Shown: in pieces, positions 6,637 to 12,291 of the stretch
How the letters are laid out: every line of letters starts with the position of its first letter
How positions within the stretch are numbered: position 1 is the first letter of the stretch
Notes under the pieces: generated by a model
What the model saw: only the letters and a program-made list of their open reading frames with translations
Databases searched by the model: none
What the model was told of the DNA's origin: nothing
DNA from: CBDUEV01 sp965366365
GTDB taxonomy: Bacteria > Actinomycetota > Acidimicrobiia > Spongiisociales > JAENVV01
Reading direction: 5' to 3'
NCBI GenBank assembly: GCA_965366365.1
Contig: CBDUEV010000067.1
Location: 1-16,334 of the forward strand
Length of the DNA stretch: 16,334 bases
Program-made: the position numbers and the translations under genes

Positions 6637-7053
6637 ATGCGGCCCATCGTCGCCCTCGCTCTCATTCTGAGTCTGAGCTCCTGCGGGGGCACGAACGTGT
6701 TGGAGCTCGAACCGGGAGACTGCTTCAACGGTCTCGGGGATGGAGCAGAGGTCACCTCGGTGGCCACCGTCGATTGCTCCGAGCCCCACGACTACGAGGT
6801 CTTCGCCCTCGCTGAACACCCCGACGACGGTGCATTCCCCGGCGACGACGCCGTGTTCGAATACGGCGCCGAGAAATGCCTGGAATCGTTCGATCGGTTC
6901 GTGGGAATCGCATACGAGGACTCCGAACTGGATGCCACGGTCCTCTACCCAAGCCCGGAAAGCTGGGCCGACGGCGATCGCACCATCCAATGCCTCATCT
7001 ACCCGTTGGACGAATCCAAGGTGACCGGGTCACTGGGAAGCTCGTTTCGGTAG
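6637..7053 (+). CDS. Small secreted lipoprotein, Septum_form-like
   Basis: A 138-aa protein with a short type II signal peptide: positively charged start (MR), hydrophobic core and lipobox LSSC with C16 as the lipidated cysteine, so it should be anchored on the outer face of the cytoplasmic membrane. The mature part begins LELEPGDCF and contains VDCSEPHDYEVFAL, the arrangement (G-x-C, then V-x-C-x-x-PH-x-x-EV) seen in the actinobacterial septum formation domain family, whose cysteines probably form disulfides. Further cysteines lie in EKCLESF and IQCLIY. The family name is historical and does not establish a division role here. The ATG is preceded by AAGGA at 9 nt. It converges on the SRPBCC gene with an 11-nt gap. 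Confidence 0.82.
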   Translation: MRPIVALALILSLSSCGGTNVLELEPGDCFNGLGDGAEVTSVATVDCSEPHDYEVFALAEHPDDGAFPGDDAVFEYGAEKCLESFDRFVGIAYEDSELDATVLYPSPESWADGDRTIQCLIYPLDESKVTGSLGSSFR

Positions 7054-7064
7054 CCGCCAGAAGG

Positions 7065-7484
7065 TCAGGAGGCTTCGGCCGCCGCTCTGAGTCCATCCGT
7101 GAACTTCTGGAATGAGGGACCGAGGTCTGGCATCGTGCGCCAAATCAGAGGCAAGAGTGGCCCGGAGAACACTTCGCGCATGTCGAATCGGGTTCCTTCT
7201 GGCGTCTCCTGCAGTCGGAAGGTTCGTTCGCCTCGGAAGAGCCCAAAGGGCATGCCACCCCGCCATCTCATCATCTCGTTGGGAGACAGTTCGGCGACCG
7301 TAACGGGGAAGGCCCGCTCGGGGCTGATTTCCGAATAGACCTTGATCTTCGCGCCCGGCGAGATCGTGCCCTCGACGCGAGCCACTCCGGAATCCCACTC
7401 GGTGTACCTGGCGGCATCGGTGAGAATCGCCCAGACCGTGGCCGGGTCGGCGTTGATATCGGTTCCTGCTCTGTAGGACTTCAT
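7065..7484 (-). CDS. SRPBCC (START/Bet v1-like) domain protein
   Basis: A 139-aa single-domain protein of the SRPBCC fold, which forms a deep hydrophobic ligand pocket. The N-terminal strand MKSYRAGTDINADPATVWAIL and the following TDAARYTEWDSGVARVEG are typical of polyketide cyclase/dehydrase-like members, as are the mid strand RTFRLQE and the C-terminal long helix (GPSFQKFTDGLRAAAEA). The ligand and reaction are unknown; many members bind lipids or act as toxin-like or chaperone domains. The ATG at 7484 has AAGGAG about 6 nt upstream; the frame stays open to 7550, but that extension is low-complexity and lacks a ribosome site. It follows the small membrane protein gene by 34 nt and is probably co-transcribed with it. 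Confidence 0.87.
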   Translation of the reverse strand: MKSYRAGTDINADPATVWAILTDAARYTEWDSGVARVEGTISPGAKIKVYSEISPERAFPVTVAELSPNEMMRWRGGMPFGLFRGERTFRLQETPEGTRFDMREVFSGPLLPLIWRTMPDLGPSFQKFTDGLRAAAEAS

Positions 7485-7518
7485 GCGTGCTCCTTCTCGT
7501 TGGCGGGCGTGAATACCG

Positions 7519-7752
7519 TCACGATTCGACCTCGGGGACTTCTCGGACATCGAGCACGCTCCTGCGGTCTTTCCAGCGTCCGAGAAGAACGGCGAGCAGC
7601 GCCAGGATCAGTTCATCGACGAGAGGAAGAGGATCCGGCACGACGAAATCGATCAAGAACAGAAGCCCAATGATGAAGAACAGCACAGGGAACCTGAGGT
7701 GCGAGGCCCACTGCGTGACCCGTCCCGTGACCGAACTTCCTCCGAGCGCCAT
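7519..7752 (-). CDS. Small two-helix membrane protein (DUF6116-like)
   Basis: A 77-aa protein with two closely spaced hydrophobic segments (FPVLFFIIGLLFLIDFVV and LVDELILALLAVLLG) separated by a PDPLPL turn and followed by a basic, then acidic tail (WKDRRSVLDVREVPEVES). The pattern FPxLFxxxxxLFxxD-xxxPDPxPxxDE resembles small bacterial membrane proteins annotated DUF6116, but I am not certain of that label. The ATG at 7752 was chosen because TAGGAT ends 8 nt upstream, giving a leaderless start. An ATG at 7842 would add 30 disordered, basic residues and has no ribosome site. The function is unknown. Upstream of the SRPBCC gene on the same strand. Confidence 0.68.
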   Translation of the reverse strand: MALGGSSVTGRVTQWASHLRFPVLFFIIGLLFLIDFVVPDPLPLVDELILALLAVLLGRWKDRRSVLDVREVPEVES

Positions 7753-7760
7753 TGCCGTCG

Positions 7761-7766
7761 ATCCTA
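7761..7766 (-). promoter_or_regulatory. Candidate leaderless -10 box (TAGGAT) of the small membrane protein
   Basis: TAGGAT on the minus strand fits TANNNT and ends 8 nt before the ATG at 7752. The same hexamer precedes the DUF6629 gene at 11787-11792. Confidence 0.4.
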
Positions 7767-7906
7767 CCGTCTCCGGGGGTGGATCGCCCTTTCCTCGGCT
7801 GCTGCCTGAGGTGCGGCGGTGCCGGGGTCGTTGCTTGGGCATGGTTCACCGACCGGGACGGGCACCATGGGCAGCCGCCGCTCCGTGTCGAGCCTTGGTG
7901 GTTCAC

Positions 7907-8377
7907 TCAGGCCGGTAGATACGGCTGATAGATCTCGGTGGTCTGCGTCGCCGGATCGGTCTCGCTGCCGACGCCGCTGAAGTACACCTCCCAGGCAGGA
8001 CCCACCGCCGCTGCGCCTTGCTGGGCGAGCCAGGCTTCGATGGCGGCGTAGGCCGGTTCGATCGCCTCGCAGGGCCCAAAATGGACGGTCACCGCGGCCG
8101 GGCCTTCTGGCAACATCGAGGCGACGACCCCGTCCTCGCCCTCAAAGCTGAGCATCACGGGGAATCCGGCTTCCACCTCGAACTTGGAAGCGTTCTCGTC
8201 GATCGAGCGATACCGCGCGTAGGGCGGTCCCGCCAGGTGGGCGTGCCTGAGATGGGCGGTCCGCTCCACTGCCCGATACGCCTTTTGGAGCCAGGCGTCG
8301 ATGTCCTCGTTTTCCACCACTCCGTGCATCGTCAGCGTCGGTTGGCTCTTCAGGATCCGTGACTCGATCTCATACAC
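7907..8377 (-). CDS. GyrI-like small-molecule-binding (AraC effector-binding) protein
   Basis: A 156-aa stand-alone GyrI-like/AraC effector-binding domain (SHS2 fold). Typical features are the N-terminal strand YEIESRILKSQPTLTMHGVV, the middle strand FEVEAGFPV, the segment SMLPEGPAAVTVHFGPCEAIEPAYAAIEAWLA preceding the second repeat, and the closing AWEVYFSGVGSETDPATQTTEIYQPY, which carries the conserved Glu and Tyr residues of the pocket. No DNA-binding domain is attached, so it probably binds or hydrolyses a small molecule rather than acting as a regulator itself. The start codon is GTG at 8377 with a strong AAGGAGG ribosome site 5 nt upstream. It is divergent from the dehydrogenase gene. 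Confidence 0.88.
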   Translation of the reverse strand: MYEIESRILKSQPTLTMHGVVENEDIDAWLQKAYRAVERTAHLRHAHLAGPPYARYRSIDENASKFEVEAGFPVMLSFEGEDGVVASMLPEGPAAVTVHFGPCEAIEPAYAAIEAWLAQQGAAAVGPAWEVYFSGVGSETDPATQTTEIYQPYLPA

Positions 8378-8462
8378 ATGATCCTCCTTCTCTGTGTTCA
8401 GCGTCCCCCTTCGATGCGGAGTTGGCTAGGGGTGGAAGGTCCCGACCCACCGACCAGACCAT

Positions 8463-8468
8463 TACGAT
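8463..8468 (+). promoter_or_regulatory. Candidate -10 box of the beta-hydroxyacid dehydrogenase gene (TACGAT)
   Basis: TACGAT fits TANNNT and predicts a transcript start near 8475, leaving a leader of about 11 nt that is almost entirely the GGAGG ribosome site before the ATG at 8486. No -35 consensus is seen. Confidence 0.4.
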
Positions 8469-8485
8469 GCACCGAAAGGAGGCAG

Positions 8486-9439
8486 ATGGCGGATCACGAG
8501 GCGGCGCAGCGCCCGATCGTGCCCGGAGGGGCGCGGCTGGGGTGGGTAGGGCTCGGAGTCATGGGGGCGAGCATGGCCCGCCATCTGATGGCGGCCGGCT
8601 TCGATCTGACCGTCTCGACGCGAACCCGGGCGTCGGCCGAACCGCTTCTGGCCGAGGGCGCTCGATGGGCTGCCTCGCCGAGAGAGGTGTCCGAAGCCTC
8701 CGACGCCACCTTCACGATGCTCGGCTATCCGACCGATGTCGAAGCAGTCATGTTCGGTGAGGACGGCGTCCTCGCCGGAGCGCGCCCCGGATCGGTTGTC
8801 GTCGATATGACGACGAGTCGACCCTCCCTGGCCGTCGAGATCGCCGGTCGGGCGCGCAGCCTCGGTTTCGAGGCCCTCGACGCCCCGGTTTCGGGAGGCG
8901 ACGTGGGGGCCCGCCAGGGCACCCTGTCAATCATGATCGGAGGCGAGGCGTCCGCGGTGACGCGCCTCATGCCCTGCTGGGAGGCGATGGGCAGCACGAT
9001 CGTCCATCAGGGCGCACCGGGTACCGGACAGCACGCCAAGATGGTCAACCAGACGCTGATTGCTTCGGGAATGGTGGGCGTATGTGAAGGTCTCCTCTAT
9101 GCCCATCGAGCCGGTCTGGACATCGAGGCGGTGTTGGCTTCGGTGAGTTCCGGAGCAGCCGGGAGCTGGTCACTCGCCAACCTGGCGCCGAGGATGGTGG
9201 AGGGAGATTTCGAGCCGGGATTTTTCGTCGAACACTTCGTCAAAGACATGGGAATCGCCCTCGAGGAGGCGGACCGGATGGGTCTGGCGCTCCCCGGCCT
9301 TGCCCTCGCCAAGCAGCTCTACGTGGCTCTCATCGGGCAGGGGCGCGGCCGGCGCGGCACGCAGTCGCTCATCCTCGCCTTGGCTGAGCTGTCCAGAGTG
9401 GATTGGCCGACCCAGCCCGCAGGGATCAAACCTTCCTGA
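8486..9439 (+). CDS. NAD(P)-dependent beta-hydroxyacid dehydrogenase (3-hydroxyisobutyrate dehydrogenase family)
   Basis: A 317-aa cytoplasmic oxidoreductase. The N-terminal Rossmann motif GWVGLGVMG (19-27) leads into a helix, and TRT after the second strand suggests NADP preference. The substrate motif DAPVSGGDVGARQGTLSIMIGG and the catalytic lysine K185 in GQHAKMVNQ are intact, and the C-terminal all-helical domain has the family motif FVKDMGIALEEADRMGLALP. The length is normal. Members oxidise 3-hydroxyisobutyrate, tartronate semialdehyde, glyoxylate-type or related beta-hydroxyacids, and the exact substrate cannot be read from the sequence. The start ATG has GGAGG just 3 nt upstream. The frame is open back to 8378, but that region is the divergent promoter. 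It overlaps the MOSC gene tail-to-tail by 14 nt. Confidence 0.92.
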   Translation: MADHEAAQRPIVPGGARLGWVGLGVMGASMARHLMAAGFDLTVSTRTRASAEPLLAEGARWAASPREVSEASDATFTMLGYPTDVEAVMFGEDGVLAGARPGSVVVDMTTSRPSLAVEIAGRARSLGFEALDAPVSGGDVGARQGTLSIMIGGEASAVTRLMPCWEAMGSTIVHQGAPGTGQHAKMVNQTLIASGMVGVCEGLLYAHRAGLDIEAVLASVSSGAAGSWSLANLAPRMVEGDFEPGFFVEHFVKDMGIALEEADRMGLALPGLALAKQLYVALIGQGRGRRGTQSLILALAELSRVDWPTQPAGIKPS

Positions 9440-9971
9440 CGCAATCCCCGGGCCGAATGGTGCCTCCGGAGACCACCCGGGCATTGAGGCCGCGCAGCCG
9501 CAGCCGGAGACCTTCCGGAGTCTTGGTGGCTTTCAGGGCGGCCGGTCCAAACCTCGAACGGAATTTGGCGCAGCCGGTGTGCGGTTGGTCGGTCACCTCG
9601 ATGACCGCCTCGCCAATCGCCAGTCGGGTGCCGGGAGGCAGGTTCTCCCCGCTGAGATCGAGATCCACATAGAGTTGGTCGCCCGCCAGCGCTCCCTGCT
9701 CTCTGTCTTCGGCGATGAGATCGAGGAAGCGAGAGTTCATCACGTTGAGCTGCATATCGGGATGGGGGCCGCCATCTTCCGTTCGCCGGCTCGGGCGATG
9801 GATCCAGTTGTCGCCGACCAGGCCCACCTCCTCGTCGAGCACTCCTGAGTCGAGTACTTCCCGCCTGTCGACACCGGGTCGGCGAACGATCAACTCGAGG
9901 GTGCCGGAGTCCGCCGGAGCGGCCTTCACGTGAGCCAAGCCCTCGTCGATCTGCTCGCTCGTCGCCACCAT
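9426..9971 (-). CDS. MOSC domain-containing protein
   Basis: A 181-aa stand-alone MOSC domain, the fold found at the C-terminus of molybdenum cofactor sulfurase. Seen here are the early EEVGLVGDNWIHRP segment, LNVMNSRFLDLIAEDREQ, the strand LYVDLDLSGENLPPGTRLAIGEAVIEVTDQPHTGC with the conserved cysteine C134, and a typical C-terminal RLRLRGLNARVVSGGTIRPGD. Such proteins may handle sulfur or reduce N-hydroxylated compounds with a molybdenum cofactor, but stand-alone members are mostly uncharacterised. The ATG at 9971 was chosen over upstream frame extension to 10052, which overlaps the next gene. It has no ribosome site, but a CAGAAT box ends 6 nt upstream. Confidence 0.88.
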   Translation of the reverse strand: MVATSEQIDEGLAHVKAAPADSGTLELIVRRPGVDRREVLDSGVLDEEVGLVGDNWIHRPSRRTEDGGPHPDMQLNVMNSRFLDLIAEDREQGALAGDQLYVDLDLSGENLPPGTRLAIGEAVIEVTDQPHTGCAKFRSRFGPAALKATKTPEGLRLRLRGLNARVVSGGTIRPGDCVRKV

Positions 9972-9977
9972 TGCCGC

Positions 9978-9983
9978 ATTCTG
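9978..9983 (-). promoter_or_regulatory. Weak candidate leaderless -10 box of the MOSC gene (CAGAAT)
   Basis: CAGAAT on the minus strand differs from TANNNT in the first base and ends 6 nt before the ATG at 9971. It is included because spacing matches the clearer leaderless boxes in this window. Read-through from the upstream gene at 10025 is also possible. Confidence 0.3.
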
Positions 9984-10024
9984 CCACTGCCGGAGGGGAC
10001 GTGTGGGAGGAATTCGGGCGGCCG

Positions 10025-10597
10025 CTATCGATCGCCTTTGCGCTGCCACCACCGGCGCTGTGCCTGCTTCTCCTCGGCCACGATCTGATCGGCGCTCTCG
10101 GCCAGCTCCTCGGCCTCGATAGATCTGGCTGAGATGTCGAGAAGCAGCTGGTCCCGCTCGGCGATCTCGAGTTCCGTGAGGAAACGCTGCTCCACACGCC
10201 TGACGATCGACCGCGCCAGGACGATGTCCAGGCCGTCGAGAGCCCCACGCGCCTCCTCCAGCCGTCGGCGATTCGACTCCACCTGACGCCGCCCCCAGTG
10301 GCGGGCTCCGCGCAAATGGATCTGTGCCCGTTCCTGCGTCGAGTCGGGGAGGAGAGCGAGAAGGGACGCGGTCATCTCAGCCTCATCGACATCGAGGAGG
10401 GCGAGGTGATCATGCTGGCGGGCAAGAGCGCTGATCCGCGAGGCGAGCTGGTAGGCGGCTTCCATCGTGTCCTTGCGATGAGCCGCCAGCCGATCCTCGA
10501 GCTCTTGACGAGAAGCCGAGGCGGCCGCGATCCCGGCCGCCTCATCGAATTGGAACTCGGCGAGGGCCGTCTCGAAGTCTGAAATCTCTGAAGACAT
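10025..10597 (-). CDS. Helical, charged protein of unknown function (190 aa)
   Basis: I do not recognise this protein. It is 190 aa, without signal peptide, membrane segment or cysteine, and is almost entirely helix-forming, rich in Ala, Glu, Arg and Leu. Helical heptad-like stretches occur at about 30-75, 100-135 and 140-180, so it may form a coiled coil or a small helical bundle. It has a strongly basic end (RRWWQRKGDR) containing a pair of tryptophans. The ATG at 10597 is preceded by TATTCT with 8 nt between, which indicates a leaderless start and no ribosome site. It lies 41 nt downstream of the tautomerase gene and 53 nt upstream of the MOSC gene on the same strand, so these could be co-transcribed, although each has its own candidate -10 box. 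Confidence 0.68.
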   Translation of the reverse strand: MSSEISDFETALAEFQFDEAAGIAAASASRQELEDRLAAHRKDTMEAAYQLASRISALARQHDHLALLDVDEAEMTASLLALLPDSTQERAQIHLRGARHWGRRQVESNRRRLEEARGALDGLDIVLARSIVRRVEQRFLTELEIAERDQLLLDISARSIEAEELAESADQIVAEEKQAQRRWWQRKGDR

Positions 10598-10605
10598 GGC
10601 CGCAC

Positions 10606-10611
10606 AGAATA
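10606..10611 (-). promoter_or_regulatory. Candidate leaderless -10 box (TATTCT) of the helical protein
   Basis: TATTCT on the minus strand is a good TANNNT box and ends 8 nt before the ATG at 10597. No -35 consensus is visible. Confidence 0.5.
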
Positions 10612-10638
10612 CCTCTGCTCGTGAGCTGTGCTGGGCGG

Positions 10639-10992
10639 CTACTCGACGAGCTTGCCACCGAAGACGACCCGCCCAACCGCGGAGGGCGAGAACTCGAGGT
10701 GGATGTTCTCGATCATGCGACCCGAAATCGAAGCCACGCAGAAGGCAATGGATTGGGCAAGCGCGCTCAAGCCTTCTCCTGTGGGCCGATGTCGAAGAAG
10801 CACCGTCACGAACACGGGTCGGAGATCGGCCGGGAGTGGGCCGCCGTTCTCTGCGTAGGAGCTCCGGTCCAGCGTTCTGACACGCACCCAGGTGCTGCCG
10901 CCAGGGCCACCGAACACCTCGGACAGGGCGTCCGCGTAGTCCTGCGGCGTGGCTCGGTCTGGCCCGATGAACTCGATGTCGACGATCGGCAC
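10639..10992 (-). CDS. Tautomerase-superfamily-like protein with predicted N-terminal proline
   Basis: A 117-aa protein resembling the tautomerase superfamily (4-oxalocrotonate tautomerase/MIF fold), whose catalytic base is the amino group of Pro1. The beginning PIVDIEFIG followed by a helix and WVRVRTLDRSSYAENGG matches the beta-alpha-beta pattern PIVxIxxxEG...VRVxIxE...GG of 4-oxalocrotonate tautomerase. The start decision matters. An upstream in-frame GTG at 11001 would bury the proline at position 5, but the GTG at 10992 gives Met-Pro-Ile-Val. A TAGCGT -10 box ends 7 nt before it and overlaps the upstream GTG, so the shorter start fits both transcription and catalysis. It is longer than 4-OT (about 62 aa) and closer to MIF or cis-CaaD size. 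The substrate is unknown. Confidence 0.72.
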   Translation of the reverse strand: MPIVDIEFIGPDRATPQDYADALSEVFGGPGGSTWVRVRTLDRSSYAENGGPLPADLRPVFVTVLLRHRPTGEGLSALAQSIAFCVASISGRMIENIHLEFSPSAVGRVVFGGKLVE

Positions 10993-10999
10993 GTTGGTC

Positions 11000-11005
11000 A
11001 CGCTA
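11000..11005 (-). promoter_or_regulatory. Candidate leaderless -10 box (TAGCGT) of the tautomerase-like gene
   Basis: TAGCGT on the minus strand fits TANNNT and ends 7 nt before the GTG at 10992, so transcription would start at that codon. It overlaps the alternative GTG at 10999-11001. Confidence 0.5.
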
Positions 11006-11111
11006 GCGAGGAGCGGCGCGCCGGGCTCCCAGTTCTATGGTTCCTGATCGGCTGGTGCGCACCTCCTCGGTCGAGTCGAGCCGAGACACGGCGCGAGAGG
11101 GCGAGATCGGG

Positions 11112-11780
11112 CTATGCGGGCGCCGACCGCGCCACCAGGTGATGCCGTTGCCCGTCGGTCCGCCGGAAGTGGAGGGCAACCACCACGCTCGTGACGGCAG
11201 CCCATACACACCACAGCGAGATGACTCCGGCGGACAGCAGCACGGCGAGTCCGACCACTGCGGCCAGATTGATCGCACCGAACGAGACGACGTATCGATC
11301 GGAGGCGAGGAGGAGAGAACCGCACGTGGCGAGGATGTAGAGGGCCGTGACGTATCCTCCCATGGCCAACGGCACGTCGTAGGCGAGGTAGTTGCCGCCG
11401 TCGACGACGTGGATGGGGCCTCGCACGATGGTCGACATCAGAAGGATCGCCACAACCACTCCGACTCCCACCAAGCCGGCCATGGCACGGCGCCGGCCAT
11501 CGTCGGGTTCGATCCTTCGCACCATCCAGGGAACGAGCCAGGGGACGAGACCGAAGGCGATGGCGAGATAGAGCCAGGCGAAGGCCGGACCGAGCCCCTC
11601 GGGAACCCGTCCCTCGATATCCCACCAGACGACGGCTTCGGTCATCTGATGTACTCCGAAGAGAATCGGAAGTGCAGCCAAGGGACGTTCGGCGCGGTGA
11701 GCGACATGCCGAGAGGCGTCGATGCCGACGGCGGTTATCACAGCCCCTGTGATGAGATCCGCTTCCGGCGAGAAGCACAT
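11112..11780 (-). CDS. DUF6629-like integral membrane protein
   Basis: A 222-aa polytopic membrane protein with about six or seven hydrophobic segments, after an N-terminus MCFSPEADLITGAVI and the early motif RPLAALPILFGVHQMTEAVVWW. That opening, a cysteine right after Met and a HQ-x-x-E-x-x-VWW motif at the end of the first long segment, matches a family of actinobacterial and other bacterial membrane proteins catalogued as DUF6629. No enzymatic motif other than the conserved His, Gln and Glu is visible, and its function is unknown. The ATG at 11780 has no Shine-Dalgarno, but TAGGAT ends 6 nt upstream, consistent with leaderless translation. Divergent from the 2TM gene at 11918, with a structured spacer between them. 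Confidence 0.85.
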   Translation of the reverse strand: MCFSPEADLITGAVITAVGIDASRHVAHRAERPLAALPILFGVHQMTEAVVWWDIEGRVPEGLGPAFAWLYLAIAFGLVPWLVPWMVRRIEPDDGRRRAMAGLVGVGVVVAILLMSTIVRGPIHVVDGGNYLAYDVPLAMGGYVTALYILATCGSLLLASDRYVVSFGAINLAAVVGLAVLLSAGVISLWCVWAAVTSVVVALHFRRTDGQRHHLVARSAPA

Positions 11781-11786
11781 GCTTCG

Positions 11787-11792
11787 ATCCTA
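11787..11792 (-). promoter_or_regulatory. Candidate leaderless -10 box (TAGGAT) of the DUF6629-like gene
   Basis: TAGGAT on the minus strand fits TANNNT and ends 6 nt before the ATG at 11780. No -35 match is seen; an inverted repeat begins 18 nt further upstream at 11811. Confidence 0.5.
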
Positions 11793-11810
11793 CGGTTCGG
11801 CTGAGAGGGG

Positions 11811-11865
11811 ACCAGGGCCATCCAGCCCAGGACCGCCGGGGGCGAAGCTGGCGTTTGGCCCTGGT
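11811..11865. repeat. Long-loop inverted repeat in the divergent DUF6629/2TM spacer
   Basis: A perfect 10-bp inverted repeat, ACCAGGGCCA (11811-11820) and TGGCCCTGGT (11856-11865), encloses a second short pair, CCAGC (11822-11826) and GCTGG (11847-11851). As RNA it could fold as a two-part stem; as DNA it could be a two-site operator. It lies upstream of both divergent genes. Confidence 0.45.
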
Positions 11866-11917
11866 ATCTCCTGCAAAGCTCGGCGACGTTGGGGGTGATC
11901 GACGGAGGAGGTGGGTG

Positions 11918-12196
11918 ATGACCATCACCAAGGAAGATCCCCGCGTTGTGGCGGCCAGGAAGCGTGTCGATGACCTGGTCGGCTTCTACTGGCATCTGGC
12001 CTTCTATGTGTTGGCCAACGCCTTCATGGTGTGGCAGGACCTCGCAGGGGGCGGCGGGCTGAACTGGGCATACTGGGCGTTCGTACCGTGGGGCATCGGC
12101 TTGCTCTCCCACGCCATGGCCGTCTTCGTGCTGACGCCGGCCTGGCAGGAGCGCAAAGTCCAGGAACTACTCGAGAAAGACCGCTCGGTTCACTGA
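11918..12196 (+). CDS. 2TM-domain membrane protein (paralogue 1)
   Basis: A 92-aa protein with a short charged N-terminus, two transmembrane helices (about residues 24-41 and 52-70) and a charged C-terminal helix. The pattern GFYWHLAFYVLANAFMVW...LNWAYWAFVPWGIGLLSHA...ERKVQELLEKDR is that of the 2TM domain (PF13239). The conserved WH, NAF, W-x-x-W and PWG-x-x-x-x-HA elements are all present. The ATG at 11918 is preceded by GGAGGAG with a 7-nt spacer, one of the strongest ribosome sites in the window. In-frame upstream starts from 11855 lack one. The function is unknown; the domain occurs alone or attached to signalling proteins. The paralogue at 15078 has the same architecture. It converges on the CNNM/CorC gene. 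Confidence 0.88.
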   Translation: MTITKEDPRVVAARKRVDDLVGFYWHLAFYVLANAFMVWQDLAGGGGLNWAYWAFVPWGIGLLSHAMAVFVLTPAWQERKVQELLEKDRSVH

Positions 12197-12230
12197 CTCA
12201 CCGTCGCGGGGCGGCGAGGCCCCAAAGCTG

Positions 12231-12281
12231 CGAACCCAGGGTTCAGGACCGCCATTTTGGCGGCCAGGAACCCTGGGTTCG
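12231..12281. terminator. Double-palindrome hairpin between convergent genes, probable bidirectional terminator
   Basis: CGAACCCAGGGTTC (12231-12244) and its exact reverse complement GAACCCTGGGTTCG (12268-12281) form a 14-bp stem. Inside them CCGCCA (12249-12254) and TGGCGG (12258-12263) make a further 6-bp stem with a TTT loop. Each outer arm is itself a 13-bp near-palindrome GAACCC-N-GGGTTC. It sits between the convergent 2TM and CNNM/CorC genes, where a two-way terminator is expected. There is no long T-tract on either side, so a repeat or protein-binding role is possible. Confidence 0.6.
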
Positions 12282-12291
12282 CGGGTAACGG

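Noticed and set aside
9319..10248. Minus-strand open frame of 309 codons over dehydrogenase, MOSC and the helical gene
   Set aside because: A different frame over the MOSC gene; Arg/Ser-rich without motifs.
11035..11931. Minus-strand open frame of 298 codons over the DUF6629-like gene
   Set aside because: Arg/Ser/His-rich shadow; the alternative frame encodes a clear membrane protein with family motif.
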